A program made the translations under genes and the position numbers. From Setophaga petechia (lineage: Eukaryota > Chordata > Aves > Passeriformes > Parulidae): a DNA stretch of 64,000 nucleotides. The DNA lies in NCBI GenBank assembly GCA_024362935.1, contig JANCRA010000033.1, positions 7,211,001 to 7,275,000 of the forward strand. The letters are read 5' to 3'. The notes under the pieces were generated by a model. The model worked only from the letters and a program-made list of their open reading frames with translations, searched no databases and was not told the origin of the DNA. Of this stretch, positions 9,872 to 19,955 are shown piece after piece (within the stretch, counting starts at the first letter, position 1; the number at the start of each line of letters is the position of its first letter).

Positions 9872-9992
9872 AGTATTATGTGTAAGCATGCTGAAAATCG
9901 TGGATTGGTGAGGGCAAAAACTGCTACACCCAGAAAAGGAAGCAAAGGCAAAAATAAAATCCATGAGAACCTGAAGCGTGCTAAGCCAGAAG
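9872..9992 (+). pseudogene. CTCFL: CTCFL relic, end of ZF11 and basic tail
   Basis: The exon starts after aacag and reads SIMCKHAENRGLVRAKTA, then TPRKGSKGKNKI and HENLKRAKPE. The start matches the end of CTCF ZF11 (NTMARHADNC). The last ligand of this C2HC finger is the cysteine after Asn, and here it is Arg (CGT for TGT), so ZF11 would not fold even if expressed. The Lys/Arg-rich tail is like the basic segment after ZF11 in both CTCF and BORIS. The donor is CCAGAAG|gtaatc, phase 1, which joins the C-terminal exon in frame. No stop is present. Confidence 0.86.
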
Positions 9993-11100
9993 GTAATCAG
10001 TGACTAAGTTAGGATTTAATCATGTAAATTAGAATCAAGACTAAAAGGCTAAGGCATTGAATCTTCCCTGCTGCTTAATTGCTGTTTCACAGTGAAGCTA
10101 ATAATGGAAGAATACTTGAGAATAGGCTTTAGTGTGTGTCAGAAACTCTTGTCATGTGAGTTGGGTCTCTGCACAGGTCCCATCCCTGCTCCTAAACTCC
10201 CTTTTTAGCAATGCTTTCAGATGATCTTTGTGGAGTAAGAGCCAAGAATGGAGATACACCTTAGGCCTAGGTGTCCCCAAACCTCACCCTTTGTATCAGA
10301 TTGTATCTGCACTGAGAGAAAATTTGACGTGGTGAGAGGAAGAAATGTTGGAGCTTTTCTGAATCTAATGAATATATATCAGCAGCTGAGTTTACATTAG
10401 CATTGACACTTCTGTTTTCACTGGTGAGGCTGTAATGGTATGGTTAGAGAGAAGTGTTACAGCTGCAGTGTTTATGTTTTTGCAGTAATTAGATTTTGCT
10501 GCTTATTAATGTTTTCCTACATGCAAACAATTTCTTTTTGATATCTTGTAAATACCTTCATCTGAAAGCTTGATTTTCTAGGGCTGTGATAATGTATCTT
10601 CAGATGTTGTTCATGCAAATATTCAGTTCATTAATTGACTCACACAAAACCTAGAAATTTCTGTGCTGTTCCAGAAGGTTTTTCCCCAAAACTGACATTT
10701 GCAAGTATTTAAATATATCACTGTCCACTTGCACAGCTTGAAGCCTGTGGGATCCTCAGTGTGGCTTTGCAGATGATGACTTGTGAGACTGGGGCTGTCA
10801 GTGATTTGCTGTTTCTAATACTTGAAAAAGAAAAAGCATGCCTATGATAATTAAATTTCCAGTTAAAAAATGCTTAGTTTTCCTCTGATGAGAATACCAA
10901 ACTCAGTAACATGGCTTGTAATGTAATATTCAACAGAAGATAAATTCATTCCCCAAGTAAAGTGCAAGATAAAAGATGTGCTTTAGTTACATATTGGCAG
11001 CATTTTCTCCACTAAATTAAATTGCATACTTGTTAAATTTATTGAAATATTTACTTGTCTTTCTGCTTAATCATCCCAATATTTAATTTTTTTTTCAAAG
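9993..11100 (+). other. last intron of the CTCFL relic
   Basis: Just over 1.1 kb with donor gtaatc and an acceptor preceded by a run of T (ttttttttcaaag). No other feature recognised. Confidence 0.6.
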
Positions 11101-11291
11101 TTGCCCTGAAATTATTCCCAGATGACTTTACTGTGAAAAATGAATATTGTACCAGTGAGATTGTTCCTGTTTTAGATGGGACAGAAACAGCAACTCCGAG
11201 GGAGCACAGAACAGAAGCAACTCATGAAATGGATCCTCAGCATGATGGACAAATAATGCACAAACAAACTGGTCTTCCTTGTTCTCAGTAG
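11101..11291 (+). pseudogene. CTCFL: CTCFL relic, C-terminal exon with late frameshift
   Basis: Enters in phase 2 to complete a valine, then reads ALKLFPDDFTVKNEYCTSE and IVPVLDGTETATPREHRTE, running to TAG at 11289-11291. The acidic, Thr/Glu-rich composition fits a CTCF/CTCFL C-terminus. The family ends with a conserved tail (CTCF ..EMILSMMDR-stop). The same tail is visible at 11224-11256 as MKWILSMMDK-stop, but one frame over. A small indel upstream in this exon therefore put the true tail out of frame, and the present in-frame end (..DPQHDGQIMHKQTGLPCSQ) is read from what was another frame and 3' UTR. The tail looks closer to CTCF than to the human BORIS end. Confidence 0.83.
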
Positions 11292-13630
11292 CTGTAACTC
11301 AAAGTGTGGAACTACCTCCAGTTAGGAAGGTGGGAAAGATGCTGGTTGGAAGCTGTTGAAGCCCTTCTGTGCTCATGTTTCTTCTTGCTGCAGTTTCCAC
11401 TGTGTGACCTAAATATCATTGCAAATTGTGAAAGTTAGAGGCAACTTTCACCTGGTTTATTGCATACAGGTAATAACAGAGTGGCAAAAATCAGCTAATT
11501 TCAGAGTTATTTATTAAAAAATAGATTGGTTGTTTCCCCTTACATTGGTTTTTTGCCAGCTTTACTCACAGAATTGCAGACTGATCTGAGGCAAGTTTAT
11601 CCCTCAGTATCACTGAGAACTGCCTGAATTTCAGTGCTTATACTTTGCTGAGGTAAGCACATGAAAGGCAATGATTTTGTAGTACAAGGTACATTTACCA
11701 AATCCCCTTTCTGCAAACACTTTAGTTTCTAATCGAATTCATGACGCAATAGAATGCATGGCACAATTTTGTGGAAAAGCACCATTTTTTATGCCTCATA
11801 CTGCTGGTAATTAGAAACTAATCTTTTGTCTGAGTTTTTCTCAGCTCACTTAGCTGGGGAAACAGAACTGCATGGCAGAAATGAAGCAGGAGCAGGGTGG
11901 CAGAGAAGTGTGGAAGACCCCATATTCTGGGAATGTGAAACCTTCTGTGACCTTAAGCTGGCTCTTTTTGAATGCAGGTGGGATCTCTTCTCTTTAACCA
12001 GCCTTGCAAGTGCTCCCATGTAAGTTTTTGATCCTCCATTTAGCACCAGATCCACACCACACCCAATTAATTAGATCTTCAATGAAGCACAACTGTGTTA
12101 TTTAGGAAAGTTCATGTTTATAGTGCACTTAAAAATCAGAAAATAATTTAACTGTCAAATACAATTCTCTGACTTTCCTTAGGTTATAAGAACTACTGGG
12201 TTTAACTCTTAATAATTACTAGAGTCATTACAGTAAGTACTATTAATTTTTATGATTTAGTACAATGATCACAATTGCTATTTATGCACTGTTCACACAT
12301 TTTTTTGTCATTTATAATTAATACTTGGAAGCCTCATAAAATCTTAAATACTTTTTAAATATTCATTTTTAATGCTGCTATTCATATGTTACATTTCATT
12401 ATAAATAAGCACCAGCATAACTAACAAATATTAATAATATTAGGTCATGTAACAACTGAATTTAATTGGAATGCCAAACCCTCATCCCAATTTCAAGATT
12501 AACATCTGTGTTTAGCTTCATTATGGTGTGGAATTTGACCAGAATGAAATGTTTTGGGTTTGCAGGTGGGGCAGGCTGTGGTTGCAGGTTCTGCTGATTT
12601 GCTCAGGGACAGAGGATTCCTGTGCTGTGCACCCCAGGTGAGCTGCAGGCTCACAGCAGCTGCAACTCTTAACTGTTTTACTTTGAAAAATGAAACAATG
12701 AAACTCCAAGTTTTTGCCAGTTAGTTTATTAACACAGCACCTTTATCCTGTACTGGGTTACATGCCTGTTCTAGGGTAACTTGTTTAATTCAGCAGCTGT
12801 CCTGTGACCCAGAGCAGTGCCAGGAGCTTTGTGCCACGCAGTGTCCCCAGTGTCTCTGTGCTCAGTGAGCAGATCAGGGAGGATGTTGGGATTAGCAGGA
12901 GATAATTCCAGTTTTAAATAAATAATCCCATTTATAGAGACCACACCAAAGGTCTCATCAAGATCTTCATGAATCATCTCAAACACATGAACAGGAATTA
13001 CCACTTTGGTAACAGAATCCTCCTTCAGTTTTGTAGCAAAACCTGAAAAGTCAGAGGGCTTGAATTCATTTAGATTCCTGATGGATTCTGTCCCTCCATT
13101 ACAGATCTGTTACTTCAGTGTTCATAAAGTTTCATATTGATTGCTCTGTGTCTGTTTTCATGCTGGTAAAATTTCAGGAAGTTCATTTGTTCTTACAAGT
13201 GACAGGACTTAAGAATACTTTGGTTCATTATAATTGCTTAAATAATATTGTTAACTTTATTCTTGTTGAGCTGTTTCCATTTGTGTTATACATTCTAAGC
13301 AGCAGATTGCTTGGTTAAAATTAATTTTAGAAGTTGTTTAAATTCCTTGATCAATTTGCTGAATATATATTGTTCATTTGAATTGTTAATAACAAAGCTG
13401 ACTCATTCTGTGCTGACATCTAAAAATCAGACTACATAGAGTGGAATGTGAATGTAGTAATAAAAGATATTTTTATCTCTGAACTTTCAAATTATTATTT
13501 CAGTAGTTAGAAGCTATGAATGTGTCATTTTGGAAATCAAGAAAGAATGCTTTGACCTCCTCAGGAGCCATTCCTAGTGGCTTTATGCTTTTCTACAGCA
13601 GTGATTGTTCTTCATGATTAAGAGTTTGCA
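11292..13630. other. non-coding sequence downstream of the CTCFL relic
   Basis: AT-rich, single-copy-looking DNA. Open frames at 11826-12023 (+), 12521-12709 (-) and 12771-13004 (-) are short and unlike known proteins. No canonical AATAAA close to the end of the relic was seen. No repeat recognised. Confidence 0.5.
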
Positions 13631-13635
13631 TAACT

Positions 13636-13657
13636 ATGCAAATGCAAATATTTGCAT
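13636..13657. promoter_or_regulatory. cluster of three overlapping octamer (POU) motifs
   Basis: ATGCAAAT occurs at 13636-13643 and 13642-13649, and its reverse complement ATTTGCAT at 13650-13657. The last two form a perfect 16-bp palindrome (ATGCAAATATTTGCAT). Octamers are binding sites of POU-family factors, and palindromic pairs allow dimer binding. Whether it is used is unknown; the surrounding sequence is AT-rich, which raises the chance of coincidence. Confidence 0.45.
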
Positions 13658-13659
13658 CA

Positions 13660-15340
13660 CTATTCTGATTTATATTTTATAGAGATAATTTAATTTCATT
13701 ATATTACTCACATATTTTGGACCAGTAGATATGTATTAATATCTTTTAAAGCAATGCATATTCTGAACAGATGCCAAATTTAAAATATTTTAATTTACTA
13801 ATTGTGGAGGAGTTGTTAAATACACAGGAATTATTCATGTCTGAAACAGATAATACTGGAGTGTTCTGTAGCATTATGTAAGAGTGTTCTGAGATAATTC
13901 AGTTATTTGGGAAAGAAGAGGAAACTTGCATTCTGAGTTTCCTCTGCAAGCTGAAATTGTCTATGCTTTAAATAGTTAATGTGTGAGGAAGTACAGTTTT
14001 GCACAGACCCAGCAGATAAAATGCAGAGAAAGAGTAAAAGCAGGCCTTTGGATACATTTTTTTACTATTTAGGCTCTGTAATGAAACAGACTTGACACAG
14101 GAGTAGCTTCAGTGATGCTAAAATGTGCCATGACCTTGTGGAAGTGATGTGTCAATTAGAATGAGCTGCATCTCCTGAAATTTGGAAGAATTGACCTCAG
14201 AAGAATCCTGGACAAAAGAAGAAGGAGTCGGGACTGGAAGTCGTGTCTGGTGTTCCTGCAGGAGCTCCTGCCAGAGTTTAGGGGCAGGGCTGGTTTGGGA
14301 TCGGTCATTCCTGGTGTTGGATCTGGGATTGCTGCCTTGAGGCTGCCATGCCTGTGATCTTCACATTCCTCTGTCTCCCAGGGCTGGGATTTGCTCTCCG
14401 TGGTCAGGGATGGGTGCTTTAATCGCAGCCTCTGCCCCCAGGACTGGGGTCTCAGAGGAACAGAGCTGGACCCTGAGGCCTCACCCTCTGGAATGCCAGG
14501 CCGTGGAGCTCCAGGGCTCTGGTGGTTCTTCTGCTGTAGGCAGATGCTCTCACCACTGCTGAGCACTTGCAGCCAGCCCCCAAGGATCCCTTCCATGACC
14601 AAGGGCCATTAATAATCTGATCAGCTTGCTCACCACAAGCAAGTTCTGCTGCTGCATTCCCTACATGAAAAAAGGCAGCTTTAATTTGGGGGAGGCAGCT
14701 TTAATCCTGCTGGAGGAGAAAAGCCAAGGGAAGTTCATTGAGGGCAGTGTGGTGGGAGCTCTGTGTGTCGGCTCTCACGCCATCACACACTGAGTGAGAA
14801 GCAACTCCAATTGGGAATTAACCCATTTTGCAGTTACTGCTAAACCTCTGGGTTTAATTATTTTTAAGAAAGCATTTTAATCCCCATTCCTAGGGTTTTT
14901 TCCCCAGAGATCTCTTGGCCTTAAAGCAGGTTCACTTGTACAATGGCAGCTTCAGAACCTTGTCTGAGACAGGTTGGATCCTGAGCTCAGGGGGCTCCAG
15001 GCCATCAGACACATCCACGTATTCCAAAACCATCAGCCTCAAGGGCTCTTCTGCACACAAAAATAGCCTTTCATTTTGCCCCTCCTTCCTGCACTGAGAC
15101 AGCTAAATTTTATTTTGCTTTATGCCAAGCCTTTATTCTTGCACAACAGACTGCCCAGAGAGGAGGATCAAGAGGAGCTGTCCAGAGGTTTGTGCATTGT
15201 AAGGTCACAGCAGGCCTTTCCACTAATAGCATGGCTATTAAGCCACTAATAGCATGGCTAGACACACTAAATGACATAAAAGTCAAGAGTGGACAATTAA
15301 ATATAATTTCAAAGGGATAGTTATCCTACTTGGGAAGGCC
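13660..15340. other. non-coding sequence, no gene recognised
   Basis: AT-rich to about 14150, then more mixed. The open frame 14156-14602 (-) has no family resemblance. Bases 14305-14330 are an exact copy of 26 bases at 16123-16148 (see the repeat at 16087). Confidence 0.45.
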
Positions 15341-15342
15341 AC

Positions 15343-16090
15343 TGGCGCAGGGCAGTCATGTGGCTGGCACGCGGCAGCCACGTGACCGGCAGGGGGCAGT
15401 CACGTGGCCGGCACGCGGCAGCCACGTGACCGGGGGCAGTCACGTGGCCGGCACGTGGCAGCCACGTGACCGGCGCGAGGCAGTCACGTGGCCGGCAAGC
15501 CATAGCCACGTGACCGGGGGGCAGTCACGTGGCCGGCACGCGGCAGCCACGTAACCGGCAGGGGGCAGTCACGTGGCCGGCACGCGGCAGCCACGTGACC
15601 GGCGCGGGGCAGTCACGTGGCCGGCATGCGGCAGCCACGTGACCGGGAGAAGTCACGTGGCCGGCAAGCGGCTGCCACGTGACCGGCGCGGGGCAGTCAC
15701 GTGGCCGGCGCGCGGCAGCCACGTGACCGGCGCGGGGCAGTCACGTGGCCGGCGCGCGGCAGCCACGTGACCGGGGGGCAGTCACGTGGCCGGCAAGCGA
15801 CAGCCACGTGACCGGCGCGGGGCAGTCACGTGGCCGGCAAGCGGCAGCCACGTGACCTGGACAGTCACGTGGCCGGCGCGGGGCAGTAACGTGGCCGGCA
15901 CGCGGCAGCCACGTGACCGGCACGCGGCAGCCACGTGACCGGCTCGGGGCAGTCACGTGGCCGGCACGCGGCAGCCACGTGACCGGCTCGGGGCAGTCAC
16001 GTGGCCGGCACGCGGCAGCCACGTGACCGGCTCGGGGCAGTCACGTGGCCGGCACGCGGCAGCCACGTGACTGCCCGTGGCAGCCACGTG
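15343..16090. repeat. 22/44-bp CpG-rich minisatellite carrying about 33 CACGTG E-boxes
   Basis: About 750 bp of tandem units. The base unit is about 22 bp, CAG-Y-CACGTG-R-CCGGC plus a variable G/C-rich spacer, and units alternate between TCACGTGG and CCACGTGA, making a 44-bp dimer whose two E-boxes face opposite ways. I count about 33 CACGTG sites, plus a few mutated ones (for example near 15355, 15550, 15889). Every unit also has several CpGs. Open frames on both strands (VTWPARGSHVTG-type) are artefacts of the repeat; 44 is not a multiple of 3. CACGTG is the core site of USF, MYC/MAX, TFEB/MITF and CLOCK/BMAL-type factors, and its central CpG is methylation-sensitive. Confidence 0.95.
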
Positions 16091-16290
16091 TCATTCCTGG
16101 CTGTGGTCATTCCCGGCCGTGCTCATTCCTGGTGTTGGATCTGGGATTGGTCATTCCTGGCCGTGGTCACTCCCGGATCTGGGATCGGTCATTCCTGGCT
16201 GTGGTCATTCCCGGTGTTGGATCCGGTATCGGTCATTCCCGGCCGTGGTCACTCCCGGGTCCGGTTTCGGTCATTCCCGGCCGTGCTCGT
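16087..16290. repeat. degenerate tandem repeat adjoining the E-box array
   Basis: Repeated phrases TCATTCCTGGC-GTGGTCA and TCATTCCCGGCCGTG, alternating with GTTGGATCTGGGATTGG-like spacers, fill about 200 bp in irregular order. A 26-base piece (16123-16148) recurs exactly at 14305-14330, outside the array. Confidence 0.8.
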
Positions 16291-16640
16291 TCCCGGCGCT
16301 GCCCGCAGGGGGCAGCACGGGCCCGCGGCAGCTCGGGGCCGCCGCTCCGCGGTTCCGGCATTGCCGCCTCGGTTTCCCTCGGCCCGTCCCTCCATCGCTT
16401 TGGCCGTGTCCGGGCGATACAAGAAGAGCTCTTTCTGTCCCTTAGCAGGTTCCTAATGTCGCTACCAAGTGTTGTCACCCCATCCAGGAGAGAGGAGGGG
16501 GAGTGTGCTGCTGCCTTGTGTGCTGCTGGACAAGGCTGGGGCTGCCGTGCTGTGCCTGGAACGGGAATTTCCTCCCGGTGGGACGGATGGAGGCTGAGCT
16601 GGTCCCTGCACGTTCAGGGGCTGTGACAGCTCTTCAGCCC
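16260..16640. promoter_or_regulatory. short CpG-rich block
   Basis: Continuation of the GC/CpG-rich region begun by the E-box array, with dense CG between 16260 and 16400. No exon or gene start is recognisable; long open frames here (16001-16626) are continuations of repeat-derived frames. It could be an unannotated non-coding promoter or merely a GC-rich flank. Confidence 0.35.
16302..16317 (+). promoter_or_regulatory. strong CTCF-type binding motif
   Basis: CCCGCAGGGGGCAGCA fits the core CTCF consensus (CC-R/C-S-Y-AGGGGGC-R-S). It sits in a short CpG-rich block (16260-16400) just right of the E-box array. Two array units contain a similar core, CCGGCAGGGGGCAGT, at 15386-15400 and 15555-15569. 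Binding cannot be shown from sequence alone. Confidence 0.6.
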
Positions 16641-19150
16641 CGCTCGTCCATCGCTGTGTTTGTGTTTCCCTTTGGCTGAGCTGCTCCATGGAAGGTCAGG
16701 TCAGTGGCACCAGTGCAAGGCAGGTGCCGGGAGCCTGCGCTAGGGCATGTTAATATATTTTCTGTTGCTGATAGATCTTTTTAGCATATCAAGAAAGTTA
16801 ATGTTTGTTGATAATTTAAGAGCTTATCTAAGAACTCTTTACTTAAAGAGGTGTTAGGGCTTTTAACAAGCAGCACATTTGTTAGGTGAATTTTAAAAAG
16901 TCCTTTAAGGTGAGGTGAAGTGGGCACAGGCCATGAGGAGTGACCTGGCCCTTTGATAAAGGAGGCGCATGTCAAGTCCAGCAGATTTTTTTCAAACGTT
17001 CTGCAAGGTAAGTGTTGACACAACAATGTGGAAGTGGTGCACAGTCAGCATCACCACAAGGACTGGGACTTCTCATGCTGTGATGTAACATTTTACCATG
17101 AGATGGTCTTTACTCACTGTCTGAGCATTATTCTTGTACACTATACAAGGAAATGATGGATTTCCAGCTGATTTCCATTTTTGTGACTGTTCCAAGAAAT
17201 TTTCTTGAATTGTCATCTTAACATTCCTGCCATCCTCTCCTTTGTATCCAAACTAGTCTCTTTCCTGTCTTTCAAATCTTTTTTGCTGACTGCTGAGTCT
17301 GGATCAGGGAAACTTGTCTGCTGTCTGTCGGCACATTCCTGGAGATCTCTGCCATGATTACTTTTCTGTTAGTTACATTAATTTGGTTATTTAACAATCT
17401 CAAAACTGTACTGCAAAGATAACTGACAAAAAAATTAACAGATGGGAGTTTAATTGTTGTTGTGAGGAAGCCTCTCTGTCTCTCAGCCATAGCTGTGTTG
17501 TCTCCATTGTACAGATGAGAAAGATGACACACAGAACAAAATGAATCTCTGATTTAATCCTCTTGCTTTCAGGAGCAATGAAACCCACAGTGTGCTCTGC
17601 TCATTACTACTTCAATCTCACTGAACCAGAAATAGAAACCTGGGGAGCTGCAGCATGTGCTGATTAAGTTACATTAGCAGAAGGTGGTGAGCAAATAGGC
17701 AAGGACCTAAAGACATAAAGCTAGTGCTGTTAATCACTTCCAGAGACATTAAAATCAGAATATTAAAGCTGAAATAACATTTATAACTTCTTAAAGGTCA
17801 GTGCTTAAGCTGATAGGAAGGCACTGTGGCAGCATGGCTAACAGCCACGGGCACAAGTGGAGTGCAGCATCCTGGACCAGCAAGCTGGTGGTAATTGGAA
17901 GGTCCAAAAAGGAGACACGGACTCTGAAATCTCAAGGTCTTTCTAAAGTAGGAAGAGTGAAATAAAAAACATTTTCCTTTGATACAAACCTTGGAGGCCC
18001 CTTTTGCAGAATGCAAGCTGGCTCCTAATGGGTGACTGAATTATGGCTGACAGGTTGGGTATGGCCCTAGCAGTAACTTCCACTCCGTTTAAAATCTCAG
18101 CTTTGTTTTGCTTAAGAAACTGGATGTGCATTTGAAAGCAATTTGCATTAATAAAGTATGTCTTCAGGCAAACATCATTCCCTGTTTTAAACAGCTTTTA
18201 AACTTTTAAACAGCCCAGCTATTGTTTGAAGTCAGTGGCAGAAACAGCTGGGCTCTGTCTGGCGTTAGGGGTGTGAGCATTACAAAATGGGAAAGCATTT
18301 TTGGACAGTTTTGGTTCAATCTGTTTTCACTTTGACAATGAAGAATTTCATTTCTATCTCCTTTGGTAGCTGACTGTTTGAGTTGCTTCTCTAAATTATT
18401 TTATTTTTAACTCTTGGGGTTGGTTTTTTGTTTTCCCCAAATTGAACTATTATTGGTTCTATCCCTGCTCTGCCACAAAACATTTGCAGCAAATGGGAAG
18501 AATGCAAAGGAGTGACACTGCTGATTGCTTTGATAAGTAAAGGACTTGCTTTTATTACCAATTAATTAAATGGTAGGTAGCAGGTAATGGTGATTATAAT
18601 TAAGCCTGGAACTGACATCCTTTTTCTGGAATAGCTGTAAGCTGAGAGAACTAAGTTCAAGCTCCTTTATGGTAAAAGTGAATATTTGTTCTGTTATAGG
18701 ATGAGCTGTTTCACTGCAAAGTGAAAGTTGTGAAGCTGTTTATAGTTGGTATTTGCCAATCCCATTTTGAGTGTCCTGCTGCTTGAAGGGAGTTGTTTAT
18801 CCTTTCACCATTTAGCTTTACTGACTGTGAATTGAAATAGTTTAATTTTACATGAGCTGTACCCTCCAGGCCATGTCCTCTGACAAAACTTCCGCAGTTT
18901 TGCTCCAGTAAAATTTGTGGGATAATAAATGCCATAATAGTGTTAGGCTAAGACTGTGCTCCATTTTTGCAGAGATGTAAATTTATAGTAAATACAGATA
19001 GATAGCAAATTCATTCTAGTTAGATGCAAAGTGAGACAGCTGTGTCTTCTTTTGGGCCAAACTTCCAAGAAGTGATGCACAACCAACAAACCCCACCTTT
19101 TAACATGAGGCAATGCACCTAATGGACACAAAGGGATATTTTTCTGTTTC
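16641..19150. other. non-coding sequence, no gene recognised
   Basis: AT-rich, apparently single-copy DNA without recognisable exons, RNA genes or transposons on either strand. The open frames at 16781-17026 (-), 17272-17532 (-), 17798-18016 (-) and 18711-18935 (-) are short and unlike any family I know. Confidence 0.45.
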
Positions 19151-19159
19151 CTCCCAAGG

Positions 19160-19955
19160 CCTGTGAGGGATGCAGGAGTGTGCAGGGACCTTGGCAGGTT
19201 CATCCTGCCAGGAGGGAGCTGCAGGTCCTGCCAGGGGTGCAGGAGTGTGCAGGGTGCTGTGGTTGATCCTGCCAGGTCCAGGTCCTGCCAGGGATGCAGG
19301 AGGGTACCGTGGTCCTGCCAGGATTGCAGGAGTGTGCAGGGTGCTGGGGTTGATCAAACCAGGAGGGCACCATGGTCCTGCCAGGGATGCAGGAGTGTGC
19401 AGGGTGCTGTGATTCACCCTACCAGGTCCAGGTCCTGCTAGGATTGCAGGAGTGTGCAGGGTGCTGTGGTTCATCCTGCCATGTCCAGGTCCTGCCAGGG
19501 CTGCAGGAGTGTGCAGGGTGCTGTGGTTCATCCTACCAGGAGGGAGCTGCAGATCCTGCCAGGGACAGGGGCAGGGTGCTGTGGTTCCCCCTGCCAGGTC
19601 TAGGTCCTGCCAGGGCTGCAGGAGTGTGCAGGATGCTGTGGTTCATCCTGCCAGGTCCAGGTCCTGCCAGGATTGCAGGAGTGTGCAGGGTGCTGTGGAT
19701 GATCCAGCCAGGAGGGTACCATGGTCCTGCCAGGATTGCAGGAGTGTGCAGGGTGCTGTGGTTCACCCTGCCATGTCCAGGTCCTGCCAGGGATGCAGAA
19801 GGGCACTGTGGTCCTGCCAGGGCTGCAGGAGTGTGCAGGGTGCTGTGGTTCACCCTACCAGGAGGGCACCGTGGTCCTGCCAGGGCTGCAGGAGTGTGCA
19901 CGGTGCTGTGGTTCCCCCGTCCAGGTCCTGCAGGGATGCAGGAGGGCACTGTGGG
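19160..19955. repeat. minisatellite, unit about 57 bp
   Basis: About 800 bp of tandem units containing GTCCTGCCAGGG-TGCAGG, AGTGTGCAGGGTGCTGTGG and TTCATCCTGCCAGGTCCAG, with truncated and variant units (for example those with GGAGGGCACCGTGGTCCTG). The overlapping open frames on both strands (VCRVLWF-/LAGPGP-type) arise because 57 is a multiple of 3, so one unit keeps its frame. They begin and end with the repeat and are not genes. Confidence 0.93.

Larger units (their letters stand above)
1206..11291 (+). pseudogene. CTCFL: CTCFL (BORIS) relic, multi-exon CTCF-family zinc-finger gene
   Basis: Ordered exons carry pieces of the CTCF-family 11-zinc-finger domain: ZF1-2 (4188-4355), ZF3-4 (5038-5171), part of ZF5 (6816-6897), ZF6-7 (8133-8282), ZF7-9 (8947-9099), a possible ZF10-11 ghost (9602-9735), the end of ZF11 (9872-9992) and the C-terminus (11101-11291), after an acidic N-terminal exon (2339-2591). 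CTCFL fits better than CTCF: the ZF6-7 linker reads KHGENVPK and ZF7 ends VHLRNLH, as in mammalian BORIS, and the N- and C-terminal parts do not match the highly conserved CTCF. CTCFL is a DNA-binding nuclear regulator, largely germline-restricted in mammals, that binds CTCF-type sites. Here a premature TGA, several frameshifting deletions, lost exons and a lost donor rule out a full-length protein. A transcribed remnant or short peptide cannot be excluded. Orthology to CTCFL rather than a divergent CTCF duplicate is inferred from these residues and from reports of BORIS traces in chicken. Confidence 0.87.

Noticed and set aside
1206..11291. The possibility that the zinc-finger locus is a working CTCF or CTCFL gene
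   Set aside because: There are independent frameshifts in three exons, a premature stop, a lost ZF4 half, a lost donor and a lost zinc ligand. Functional CTCF is almost invariant in vertebrates and would not show this.
15321..16626. Chain of VTWPARGSHVTG-type frames on both strands
   Set aside because: They follow the E-box minisatellite, break whenever unit length varies, and have no start context or family.
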